A DNA stretch of 7,029 bases, from positions 1 to 7,029 of the forward strand of contig JAGHCL010000053.1 of the NCBI GenBank assembly GCA_021160485.1, given 5' to 3'. Position numbers and translations under genes: made by a program. The notes under the pieces are model-generated. The model had not been told where the DNA came from. It ran no database searches and saw only the letters and a program-made list of their open reading frames with translations. Of the stretch, positions 1 to 6,777 are shown piece by piece. Numbering within the stretch: position 1 is the stretch's first letter; each line of letters starts with the position of its first letter. The DNA comes from Candidatus Desulfofervidaceae bacterium (lineage in GTDB: Bacteria; Desulfobacterota; Desulfofervidia; Desulfofervidales; Desulfofervidaceae).

Positions 1-574
1 CGTAAAGACGACGTGCTAACATAGCCACATGGAAGTGCTGAATCTCTGCTGGACAACGTAAACTACACATACCACACATAATACAGCTATGTGATATCTC
101 AGCCGCTGCTTTGATATCTCCTTTGATTAAGGCCTGAATATAGTCCATGACCGGGATATCCATAGAACAGGCCTTAGTGCAAGTATTACAGGCAAGACAG
201 CGAAAGGTTTCTGGATAGAGTTTTTCTATCGTGCCAATGTCAGGGGTAAGTTCATCTAAATTATAGACGGCTTTATTTGCTGGCACAAAGGGAACCTGAG
301 CCAGATACATATCTGGTTGAACAGTGGTCTGACAAGCAAGCCCAAATCGCAGACGGTAATCATCTGCCAACCGATAGACTGTAACACAAGCCCCACAAAT
401 CCCTGCCCGACATCCACAACCCCTTATTACCCGGAATCCCGCATATTCTAAAGCCTTAAGAATGGTCAACCCTTCTGGCACTTCGTAACGCTTTCCCATA
501 ACAAAAATGGGAATCATCTTTGTTCCAGATGGAACAATTGTCTTATCTCCGACTGTATATTGGAATTCTGCCAT
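1..574 (-). CDS. Fumarate reductase/succinate dehydrogenase-like iron-sulfur protein (2Fe-2S + two 4Fe-4S), N-terminal 191 residues, truncated by window edge
   Basis: The frame is open from ATG at 574 to the left edge, giving 191 residues. A plant-type/SdhB-type 2Fe-2S domain comes first: GCGCRAGICGACVTVY (C53, 55, 60, 63) with C81 in LACQT. A helical ferredoxin domain follows, with CLACNTCTKAC (126, 129, 132, 136; Ser rather than Pro follows) and CIMCGMCSLRCP (164, 167, 170, 174). This layout matches SdhB/FrdB and the N-terminal part of thiol:fumarate reductase TfrB. Both C-terminal motifs have four spaced cysteines, as in HdrC/TfrB, whereas typical SdhB has a 3Fe-4S site. The start is supported by GAGGAGG 5 nt upstream. 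It is probably the Fe-S partner of a flavoprotein fumarate reductase encoded further left, linking it to the Hdr module. Alternatives are a generic 2Fe-2S/4Fe-4S oxidoreductase subunit or an N-terminal piece of a longer TfrB-like fusion with CCG domains beyond the edge. Confidence 0.82.
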   Translation of the reverse strand, partial: MAEFQYTVGDKTIVPSGTKMIPIFVMGKRYEVPEGLTILKALEYAGFRVIRGCGCRAGICGACVTVYRLADDYRLRFGLACQTTVQPDMYLAQVPFVPANKAVYNLDELTPDIGTIEKLYPETFRCLACNTCTKACSMDIPVMDYIQALIKGDIKAAAEISHSCIMCGMCSLRCPAEIQHFHVAMLARRLY

Positions 575-579
575 TTCGG

Positions 580-586
580 CCTCCTC
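580..586 (-). promoter_or_regulatory. Strong Shine-Dalgarno GAGGAGG for the terminal Fe-S gene
   Basis: On the minus strand GAGGAGG lies 5 nt before ATG at 574-572. It fixes the start of the left-edge gene, because an earlier ATG (600-598) is in another frame. The upstream part of this site overlaps one arm of a short inverted repeat. Confidence 0.75.
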
Positions 587-606
587 ATTCCGTTATGCAT
601 AATGAG
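584..606 (-). repeat. Short inverted repeat in the korBC/Fe-S gene spacer
   Basis: In the 57-nt spacer the minus strand reads CTCATT, 11 nt, then AATGAG, a possible 6-bp stem. The loop contains most of a perfect 10-base palindrome (TTATGCATAA, 593-602). The second arm overlaps the first three bases of the GAGGAGG ribosome site. There is no T-run after it, so it is not a rho-independent terminator. The stem is AT-rich and may be chance. Confidence 0.35.
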
Positions 607-631
607 TAATATGTAGTCTCCTTATTATCCC

Positions 632-2092
632 TTACTCCTCTCCCCTCTTCAGCTTCTCCCCGTATGTATATCCCGCCTCAAAGGCCTTTAAATTAAATTC
701 CTCTGTTCCTTTTGGCACGGACATTTTTAAGGCAGATTTCACTGCCTCTAAACTAAAGTAGTCCGTCAGGGAGGAAATAAAACCTAACATGACAATATTG
801 GCCACCACTTTCCGTCCCACCTGCTCGGCCAAACGGGTGGCAGGAACCGCGTAAACCTGAACCCCTTCTGGCAAATCGTACGGCTTCACCAAATCTTTAT
901 CTATGAATAAAATGCTGTTGGGCTGAACTTCCTTTCTGTATTTTCTAAAGGCCCCCTGGGCCATAACAACCATAACATCCGGATTTTTAATATAAGGAAA
1001 ATCTATTTTCCCCGAAGAAATAATTACGCTAGAAGCAGAAGCACCGCCTCTTGCTTCCGCCCCATATTCTTGAGAATAAACGGCTTGGTTGCCATCAAAA
1101 ATACAGGCCGCTCGGCCCATAATCAAACCTAACAAAGCAATACCTTGGCCTCCAATTCCAGCCAGTTTAATCTTTACCTCTTCTACCTTTTTGGGCCTTT
1201 CTACTGTTTTTTGGAGCTTTTCTTCTGTCTCTGGCAATTCAACTTTACCATCTCCTCTGAATACATCTATTCCTACTCTTTGGGAAAGTCTTTCACGCAT
1301 CGCCCGTAAATAGCCTGGTTTATCCTTATTGGCAAAAACACCGCATAAAATAGGAGTATCCATCTGAATAAGGGCCTCGGCCGGGTCGGGATTTTCTTTT
1401 ATTTCCGTGTGATCTAAAAAGAACTTCACCATATCTTTACCTGTCCGCAGTTTATTTCTTCGGCCCCAATTGATAGGACAGGCAGAAATAACTTCAATAA
1501 AACAAAAACCTTCTTTCTCTAACGCCTCCAGGAACGACTTCTTAATGTAATGGGAATGAGCAGACGTCCACCTGGCCACATAATTGGCACCACAAGCAGT
1601 AAGCAACAAAGGAAGATTAAAAGGCATCTCATAGTTGCCATATACAGAAGTAGTCGTCCAGGTGCCGGTAGGGGTAGTACCTCCCATTTGTCCCCCGGTC
1701 ATGCCATAATTAAAATTATTAATACATATCACAATCATATCCATATTGCGCCGTGCGGCGTGAATTAGGTGGTTACCACCAATTGTGGTCAAATCTCCGT
1801 CACCACTAAAGACTATAACAGTTAAATCTGGATTGGTAAGTTTTAAACCCGTGGCAAAGGCAATAGGACGACCGTGCGTAGTATGAAATCCATCCAGTTT
1901 AAAGTAACCTGCCGCCCGTCCTGAACAGCCTATCCCAGAAACCACGGACACCTTATCGGGATCCAGACTACTTTCTAATAAAGCTTCAGCTATATTGCTG
2001 ATGGTAGCACCTATACCGCATCCTGGGCAAAATATATGTGGCATACGGTCTTCCCGAATTAAAACACCCATTGGATGTCTCTTCTGTCCCAT
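632..2092 (-). CDS. korB: 2-oxoglutarate:ferredoxin oxidoreductase, fused beta-gamma subunit (KorB-KorC)
   Basis: This is a 486-residue fusion of the TPP-binding beta subunit and the gamma subunit of a 2-oxoacid:ferredoxin oxidoreductase. Residues 1 to about 290 are KorB: FCPGCG (21-26), GIGCSGR (53-59), THGR (72-75), and the TPP/Mg motif SGDGD (96-100) followed by NNFNYGMTGGQ (125-135). Residues about 286-305 are a charged, proline-containing linker. Residues about 306-486 are a full gamma domain: LAGIGGQGI (310-318) and SQEYGAEARGGASAS (340-354), about 180 residues as in free-standing KorC. The reading frame runs through the junction with no stop or internal ribosome site of note. It starts at ATG with AGGGAG 6 nt upstream, 44 nt after korA. 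With korD and korA it completes all four functional parts of KOR. Subunit beta is usually about 280-300 residues and separate from gamma, so the fusion is the notable feature. Confidence 0.93.
   Translation of the reverse strand: MGQKRHPMGVLIREDRMPHIFCPGCGIGATISNIAEALLESSLDPDKVSVVSGIGCSGRAAGYFKLDGFHTTHGRPIAFATGLKLTNPDLTVIVFSGDGDLTTIGGNHLIHAARRNMDMIVICINNFNYGMTGGQMGGTTPTGTWTTTSVYGNYEMPFNLPLLLTACGANYVARWTSAHSHYIKKSFLEALEKEGFCFIEVISACPINWGRRNKLRTGKDMVKFFLDHTEIKENPDPAEALIQMDTPILCGVFANKDKPGYLRAMRERLSQRVGIDVFRGDGKVELPETEEKLQKTVERPKKVEEVKIKLAGIGGQGIALLGLIMGRAACIFDGNQAVYSQEYGAEARGGASASSVIISSGKIDFPYIKNPDVMVVMAQGAFRKYRKEVQPNSILFIDKDLVKPYDLPEGVQVYAVPATRLAEQVGRKVVANIVMLGFISSLTDYFSLEAVKSALKMSVPKGTEEFNLKAFEAGYTYGEKLKRGEE
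1178..1225 (-). other. Inter-domain linker joining KorB and KorC
   Basis: The bases encode residues 290-305 of the fused protein, a run of Glu, Lys, Val and Pro with no conserved KOR motif. It separates the TPP-binding beta domain from the GIGGQG-containing gamma domain. It is read as a flexible tether replacing the usual stop/start between korB and korC. Confidence 0.7.
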
Positions 2093-2136
2093 TGTCTACT
2101 CCCTGTTTAATATTGGTGATCTATGACTGGTGTTTT

Positions 2137-3297
2137 TTACTCCACTAGCCCACTAACAATTTGTTTAACCTCGGCAAATACCTCATCCGGATCGTGAACC
2201 GCTCCACCTGCATTAGGGATTAAAAATGTCTTACACCGTTCTTTGACTATCCTTTCCATCTCTATGGCCACCTGCCCCAAATTGATTTCCACCGTGACGA
2301 AGGCTTTTATTTTTTGAGCCAATGCCATTATGCGCTTTTCCGGAAAGGGCCAAATTGTAATCAGCCGGAATAAACCCACTTTCAGCCCTTCTGCCCGGGC
2401 CCGCTTAATCACATCCCGGCAGATACGAGTAGAAATACCAAAGGTAACCAATATTACTTCAGCGTCTTCGGTAAAAAGTTCTTCATACTCTACAATTTTA
2501 TCTGCATTTTTTCTTATCTTGTTTACTAAGCGAGGCACCAATTTATTGTGGACCTTAGCACTCAAATCAGGGTAACCCTTTTCATTATGGGTCAAACCGG
2601 TTACATGAACGCGATAGCCTTCACCAGCAATTGGCATCTCTGGTACTAAATCAGACCCTGGTTTAAAGGGTAAAAATTTTTCTGGAGGCACACTAGGTCT
2701 TTTTCTAGTAACTAATTTAATTTCTTCTTTAGGTGGAATAACTACCCTCTCGGAAAGATGAGCTACACTTTCGTCACTTAGAAAGATTACTGGCACCCGC
2801 CAGATTTCAGCTAGATTAAAGGCCTTGATCATAAAGTCAAAACATTCTTGAGGGGAAGATGGGGCCAGAGCAATAATCTCGTAATCCCCGTGACTGCCCC
2901 ATCGGGCTTGCATTACATCTGCTTGTCCTACTAAAGTAGGCAAACCTGTAGAAGGACTCCCCCTTTGCACATCTACAACAACGCAAGGTGATTCTGTCAT
3001 GGCGGCCAAGCCTATATTTTCTTGCATAAGGCTGAGTCCTGGACCCGATGTAGCGGTCATGGGCTTGGCACCACCCCAAGAAGCACCTACTAATGCCGCC
3101 ATAGAAGCAAGTTCATCTTCCATTTGGATATAAATACCGCCTACCTGTGGCAGTCTTACAGACATACGTTCAGCAATTTCATTAGAAGGGGTAATAGGAT
3201 AACCCGCATAGAAACGACATCCAGCCGCAATTGCCCCTTCAACACAGGCATGGTTTCCACTCAAAAAATGCACACCTGTCAAAACGTCTTTACCCAT
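2137..3297 (-). CDS. korA: 2-oxoglutarate:ferredoxin oxidoreductase, alpha subunit
   Basis: This is the alpha subunit (pyrimidine-binding and C-terminal transketolase-like domains) of a 2-oxoacid:ferredoxin oxidoreductase, 386 residues, a usual length for KorA. It interconverts succinyl-CoA + CO2 + reduced ferredoxin and 2-oxoglutarate, using TPP shared with KorB. Visible landmarks are GYPITPSNE (32-40), the acidic cluster MEDELASM (59-66) with the Glu expected to activate TPP, TSGPGLSLM (83-91), QRGSPSTGLPT (111-121), QADVMQARWGSHGDYE (125-140), and a domain II segment starting near 279 (AEVILVTFGIST). It begins at ATG with GAGGAG placed 6 nt upstream, formed by the last two Glu codons of korD. 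The family includes branched-chain (VorB) and pyruvate (PorA) homologues. KorA is favoured by the sequence style and by the neighbouring fumarase and fumarate-reductase-like genes, but 2-ketoisovalerate specificity is not excluded. Confidence 0.92.
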   Translation of the reverse strand: MGKDVLTGVHFLSGNHACVEGAIAAGCRFYAGYPITPSNEIAERMSVRLPQVGGIYIQMEDELASMAALVGASWGGAKPMTATSGPGLSLMQENIGLAAMTESPCVVVDVQRGSPSTGLPTLVGQADVMQARWGSHGDYEIIALAPSSPQECFDFMIKAFNLAEIWRVPVIFLSDESVAHLSERVVIPPKEEIKLVTRKRPSVPPEKFLPFKPGSDLVPEMPIAGEGYRVHVTGLTHNEKGYPDLSAKVHNKLVPRLVNKIRKNADKIVEYEELFTEDAEVILVTFGISTRICRDVIKRARAEGLKVGLFRLITIWPFPEKRIMALAQKIKAFVTVEINLGQVAIEMERIVKERCKTFLIPNAGGAVHDPDEVFAEVKQIVSGLVE

Positions 3298-3300
3298 ATT

Positions 3301-3561
3301 TCACTCCTCTTTTTCACTAAAAATAGCAAAGTCAGGGCATATTTCTTGGCAAAACAAACAAAAAATACACTCATTTTCCATGCCAGCCTTTACAACGGGA
3401 TAATGGAAGCCTTTCTCATTATAATCCTCAGAGTATTCCAAAATCTGTTTGGGACAGTACTCAATACATAAACCGCATTCCTTACATCGTTCGGCCAAAA
3501 CAATCACTCTGCCTTTGGGAACCTTGAATTTAGCTAAATTTAACGGTTTCCTAATCACCAT
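3301..3561 (-). CDS. korD: 2-oxoglutarate:ferredoxin oxidoreductase, delta (ferredoxin) subunit
   Basis: This 86-residue 2x[4Fe-4S] ferredoxin subunit passes electrons between the TPP site of the KOR enzyme and external ferredoxin. The motifs are CKECGLCIEYCP (Cys 26, 29, 32, 36) and CIFCLFCQEICP (Cys 65, 68, 71, 75). The segment between them, with YNEKGFHYPV, is typical of KorD/VorD/PorD subunits rather than of free ferredoxins, whose inter-cluster loop is shorter. The ATG begins immediately after the hdrA TAA, and its GAGGAT ribosome site lies in the last hdrA codons, 6 nt upstream, so hdrA and korD are on the same message. It is followed after 3 nt by korA, giving the standard D-A-B-C order of KOR/VOR operons. 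The exact substrate class of the complex cannot be read from this subunit. Confidence 0.93.
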   Translation of the reverse strand: MVIRKPLNLAKFKVPKGRVIVLAERCKECGLCIEYCPKQILEYSEDYNEKGFHYPVVKAGMENECIFCLFCQEICPDFAIFSEKEE

Positions 3562-5544
3562 TTATTCATCCTCTAACAATGCCTTCACTTGGGCAGACAA
3601 TTGGTCATAAGTAAATCCTGCCACATTAATCGCCTTCTTCTCGCAAATAGCCATACAGACCCCACATCCTTGACATACCGCCTCTTCCACTTTGGCGTAT
3701 CTTCTTCTCTTTTTGCCTTCCCTTTTTTCCTCTCTTACCATGGTAATTGCCTTAAATGGACACGCCTTCCAACAAAGCCCACATCCTATACATAACTCTT
3801 TATCTACATGGGCAACAATTGGCTCCAACGTGGCCTCCTTTTGGGAAAGAAGGCTTAAAACTTTACTTGCAGCGGCGCTTGCCTGGGCTGCAGTTTCAGA
3901 AATATCCTTTGGGGCTTGAGCTGCACCAGCCAGATAAACACCTGGACTTACCGATTCCACAGGTCTTAATTTGGGATGGACTTCACTTAAAAATCCGAAT
4001 TCATCTACAGAGACTTTAAGAAGTTTAGCCAAATCAGCCGTTCCTTTGCTAGGAACTACAGCTGGAGCCAATACAACCATATCCGCTTCTATTTCTACTG
4101 CCATTCCACTTATTGTATCTGCCCCCCAAACCACAAGTTTATCTTCTCGTTGAAATACCTTGGAGACTTTACCCCGCAGGTATACTATCCTTTCCTCTCC
4201 CATTACCCGCTGCACAAATTCTTCATAGCGTTTACCGGCCGCCCTGACATCAATAAAAAACACATATGCCTCACCATCAGGCACTACGTGTTTGTAAAGT
4301 AATGCTTGCTTGGCCGTGTACATGCAACAAATTTTGGAACAATAGGGACACCCATGTTCCGGATCCCTTGAACCCGCACACTGAATGAAAACCACCCTTT
4401 TGGGAATTTTACCATCTGAAGGCCGTCTTACAACACCCCCAGTAGGTCCAGAAGCAGAAAGGAGTCTTTCAAACTCCAAACCTGTAACCACATCTGGGTA
4501 TTTTCCCCCCCCGTATTCTTTTAAGTTTTCTATTGGTAGCAAATCAAAACCTGTCGCTATTACAACCGCACCTACTTCTATTTCTATCTCCTGCGGTTCC
4601 ATCAAATAATTAATGGCTCTAGGACCGCAGGCTTTATAACACTGCTCACAGACCACCAATTTTTGAGTATTCAGGCAGTTTTCTAAATCAAGGGTATAAA
4701 CCAGCGGCACGGCCTGGGGAAAAGGCACATAAATTGCCTTTCGTGCTCCCAAACCTTGGTCAAACTCATTAGGTACTATTACCGGGCAAACATCCATACA
4801 ATCACCACAACCGGTGCATTTTTCCGGAATAACATACCGAGGTTTTTTTTCAATGGTGACCTTAAAATTACCTATTATTCCTTTTATATTCTTTACTTCC
4901 GCATAGGTGATTACATGGATATTCTTATGATGAGCTGCCTCCACCATTAAAGGAGTTAAAATACAAGCAGAGCAGTCCAAAGTAGGAAAGGTCTCACTTA
5001 ACTGGGCCATGTGCCCACCTAGAGAGGGAGTTCTTTCTACCAAATAGACTTCAAAGCCTCCATTAGCAATGTCTAAGGCTGTCCGGATACCAGCAATACC
5101 ACCACCAATAACCAAAACCTTCCTGGTCAATGGCACTTTAATCGGTTCTAATGGCTCAGCCAGTCTTACTTTAGCAACCGCAGCTTTGATTAACCTAAAT
5201 GCCTTCTCCGTAGCTATCTCGGGTTTGTCATGATGCACCCAAGAACAGTGTTCTCTGATATTGGCAATCTCTAGCAAATAGGGATTAAGACCTACTCCTT
5301 TGACAGCTCGGGCAAAGGTAGTAGCGTGCATTTTCGGACTACAGGCAGCAATAACTACGTGTGTTAATTCCAGCTCTTCTATTTTTTCTTGAATTTCCTT
5401 CTGACCAGGTTCACTGCAAAGATACACGTAGTCAGTGGCATAAACTACATCTTTTAACTTGGATGCACGTTCCACTAACTCCTTTACATCCACTACACCT
5501 GCAATGTTCTTTCCACAATGACAAATAAATACCCCAATACGCAT
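3562..5544 (-). CDS. hdrA: HdrA-like heterodisulfide reductase subunit A, FAD/Fe-S electron-bifurcating type
   Basis: This 660-residue flavoprotein is the size of methanogen HdrA, in which a single FAD performs electron bifurcation. The N-terminal domain has CHCGKNIAG (Cys 8 and 10) plus Cys 43, 68 (AACSP) and 100. The FAD Rossmann motif GGGIAG is at 147-152, with E170 and SLGGHMAQL at 174-182, followed by CSAC (191-194). An inserted ferredoxin domain carries C243/246/249/253 and C290/299/302/306. The second half of the thioredoxin reductase-like fold contains CAGSRD (389-394) and CPYCSKICC (399-407). The C-terminal ferredoxin domain has C585/588/591/595 and C624/627/630/634. The cysteine inventory fits about six [4Fe-4S] clusters, as in the known HdrA structure. 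A basic loop, EEKREGKKRRR, lies between the last two clusters. No selenocysteine codon or fused MvhD domain is seen. The start ATG overlaps the hdrB stop by one base; its own ribosome site is weak (AAGGG). The stop TAA directly abuts the korD ATG. Confidence 0.95.
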   Translation of the reverse strand: MRIGVFICHCGKNIAGVVDVKELVERASKLKDVVYATDYVYLCSEPGQKEIQEKIEELELTHVVIAACSPKMHATTFARAVKGVGLNPYLLEIANIREHCSWVHHDKPEIATEKAFRLIKAAVAKVRLAEPLEPIKVPLTRKVLVIGGGIAGIRTALDIANGGFEVYLVERTPSLGGHMAQLSETFPTLDCSACILTPLMVEAAHHKNIHVITYAEVKNIKGIIGNFKVTIEKKPRYVIPEKCTGCGDCMDVCPVIVPNEFDQGLGARKAIYVPFPQAVPLVYTLDLENCLNTQKLVVCEQCYKACGPRAINYLMEPQEIEIEVGAVVIATGFDLLPIENLKEYGGGKYPDVVTGLEFERLLSASGPTGGVVRRPSDGKIPKRVVFIQCAGSRDPEHGCPYCSKICCMYTAKQALLYKHVVPDGEAYVFFIDVRAAGKRYEEFVQRVMGEERIVYLRGKVSKVFQREDKLVVWGADTISGMAVEIEADMVVLAPAVVPSKGTADLAKLLKVSVDEFGFLSEVHPKLRPVESVSPGVYLAGAAQAPKDISETAAQASAAASKVLSLLSQKEATLEPIVAHVDKELCIGCGLCWKACPFKAITMVREEKREGKKRRRYAKVEEAVCQGCGVCMAICEKKAINVAGFTYDQLSAQVKALLEDE

Positions 5545-6365
5545 CAGATGCCCTTCAATATTTTTGTAATTCCAAATGCTTCAGCCATTACTTCCGTGAA
5601 GTAGAACACAGGAAGGCCTTTAAAACCCGGATAAAGGCGTTTGATGTCCTTCTGACGTTCTTTAAGATTAAAAGAACACAAAGGACAACTTGTCACCACT
5701 ATGTCTGCCCCATTTTCTATCGCATTTTCTAAAATCAAATGTGCACGTCTGGCAACAATTTCTGGTTTTACCGCTGTATGATAACTACCACAACATTCCA
5801 CTTGATAAGGAAAGAATACAGGCTCTGCCCCTATACTTTTCATAATATTTTCTAAAATGGAAGGTTGCTCTGGATCATCTATAGCCACGTTCTGGGGTCG
5901 TAAGAGCAAACAGCCATAGTAACAGGCAACTTTTAATCCCGATAAAGGCCGCTTCACCGCTTCACTAACCTTTTCTGCTCCCAATTCCTGCAAAAGAGTC
6001 AAAAAGTGTTTTACTTCTACATTACCTGCGTAATTAGCCTCTTCTTCCATGAAAGCATTAATTTTTTCTAGGCGTGTTGGGACAGCTTTGACAAACAGAT
6101 TTGCTTGGGCCAGTGTGTTATAACACACAGAACAAAGTGTGGTAAGAATAGAATAGCCTAGGTTAGCTGTGCGGGCTAGGGTTCTAATAGGAGCCACTTG
6201 CTTTATTAAATCGTCTTCGGCTAAAGAATAGCAAGTGCCACAGCACGTCCAACTGGGCAATTCTTTAATGGCAATGCCTAATGTTTTTGCTACAGCTAAA
6301 GCAGAAGTTTCTAGAGCCCTCGCCGTCGTTTTTAAAGTACATCCCGGAAAATACGCAATTTCCAT
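5544..6365 (-). CDS. hdrB: HdrB-like heterodisulfide reductase subunit B (two CCG domains)
   Basis: This is the catalytic-type subunit of a soluble heterodisulfide reductase module, 273 residues. Two complete cysteine-rich CCG domains are visible. The first has C9 in YFPGC, C41-C42-G43 and C78-x2-C81. The second has C148 and C152 in CYYGC, C191-C192-G193 in VECCGSYH and C227-x2-C230 in SCPLC. In structurally characterised HdrB these cysteines bind two non-cubane [4Fe-4S] clusters that split a disulfide. Since both sets are intact, this copy should be redox-competent, although its physiological acceptor is unknown: a thiol/disulfide, or electron relay to a fumarate reductase. No signal peptide or membrane helix is seen. 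It starts at ATG, 19 nt after hdrC, with a modest GGAAG upstream. Its TGA overlaps the hdrA ATG by one base (TGATG), implying translational coupling. CCG proteins also occur in glycolate oxidase GlcF and thiol:fumarate reductase TfrB, but the flanking hdrC and hdrA make HdrB the best call. Confidence 0.93.
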   Translation of the reverse strand: MEIAYFPGCTLKTTARALETSALAVAKTLGIAIKELPSWTCCGTCYSLAEDDLIKQVAPIRTLARTANLGYSILTTLCSVCYNTLAQANLFVKAVPTRLEKINAFMEEEANYAGNVEVKHFLTLLQELGAEKVSEAVKRPLSGLKVACYYGCLLLRPQNVAIDDPEQPSILENIMKSIGAEPVFFPYQVECCGSYHTAVKPEIVARRAHLILENAIENGADIVVTSCPLCSFNLKERQKDIKRLYPGFKGLPVFYFTEVMAEAFGITKILKGI

Positions 6366-6384
6366 TTCACTTCCACGTCCAAAA

Positions 6385-6777
6385 CTATGTTGTAAATTTA
6401 CGCAAGGCGCTGATTAAAGCCACCTGTGGTAAAAATTCCTTTTCCATTTCCTTTGGTGAAACCTGGTCTTCCTTGGTTGTGCGCAGAAGCACCAGGCGAA
6501 CTCCTTCCATCAACCGTGTAAGGCTGACCCCTTTAGGACAGCGCGCCGTGCAGGTAAAACAGCTGGCACAAAGCCAAATTGTACGGCAATCAAGCAGCTG
6601 TTCATTTGCCCCTAATTGCAACAATCGGATTACCTGATTAGGCAATAAATCCATCTCTGTACTCATGGGACAGCCAGCGGAACACTTGCCACACTGATAA
6701 CAGGCAAAAACATTCTCTCCGCTAATCTCTTCCACCTTTTTCAACAAATCATCCTGTCTTTTAAGGACAAGGCGCAA
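6385..6777 (-). CDS. hdrC: HdrC-like heterodisulfide reductase subunit C (two 4Fe-4S clusters), TTG start
   Basis: This is a small electron-transfer subunit of a soluble heterodisulfide reductase complex; in the family HdrC relays electrons between HdrA and the catalytic HdrB. It has 130 residues with two classical 4Fe-4S motifs: CYQCGKCSAGCP (Cys 26, 29, 32, 36) and CASCFTCTARCP (Cys 70, 73, 76, 80). The second is preceded by the helical segment and the xxIWLCASC context typical of HdrC. The start codon is TTG, chosen because a strong AAGGAG lies 7 nt upstream inside the fumarase gene and no ATG or GTG is suitably placed; the resulting overlap with fumarase is 17 nt. No membrane segment is visible. 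At 130 residues it is shorter than the roughly 180-200 usual for HdrC: it stops soon after the second cluster, about 50 residues on, at ALRKFTT. A 19-nt gap separates it from hdrB. I see no frameshift that would explain the short tail. Confidence 0.9.
   Translation of the reverse strand: MRLVLKRQDDLLKKVEEISGENVFACYQCGKCSAGCPMSTEMDLLPNQVIRLLQLGANEQLLDCRTIWLCASCFTCTARCPKGVSLTRLMEGVRLVLLRTTKEDQVSPKEMEKEFLPQVALISALRKFTT

Noticed and set aside
598..600. Upstream ATG as an alternative start for the left-edge Fe-S gene, with AAGGAG further upstream.
   Set aside because: The ATG is 26 nt from the chosen start, out of frame with the 2Fe-2S domain, while the downstream ATG has an excellent GAGGAGG at the right distance.
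2093..2136. Possible promoter or terminator in the korA-korBC spacer.
   Set aside because: The 44 nt contain a ribosome site for korBC but no hairpin with a T-run and no convincing -35/-10 pair.
2837..3079. An 80-codon minus-strand frame inside korA in another phase.
   Set aside because: The korA frame is continuous and family-conserved across this stretch, so this is an out-of-frame overlap with no support.
3124..3471. A 115-codon plus-strand frame opposite korA/korD.
   Set aside because: It lies antisense to two confidently assigned genes, has no recognisable motif, and its composition reflects the complementary strand of conserved coding sequence.
3562..5544. Selenocysteine or programmed frameshift in hdrA.
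   Set aside because: No in-frame TGA is present and all expected cluster cysteines are encoded by Cys codons in one continuous frame.
6281..6637. A 118-codon plus-strand frame opposite hdrB/hdrC.
   Set aside because: It is antisense to the cysteine-motif regions of hdrC and the start of hdrB and shows no domain. It is read as a shadow frame.
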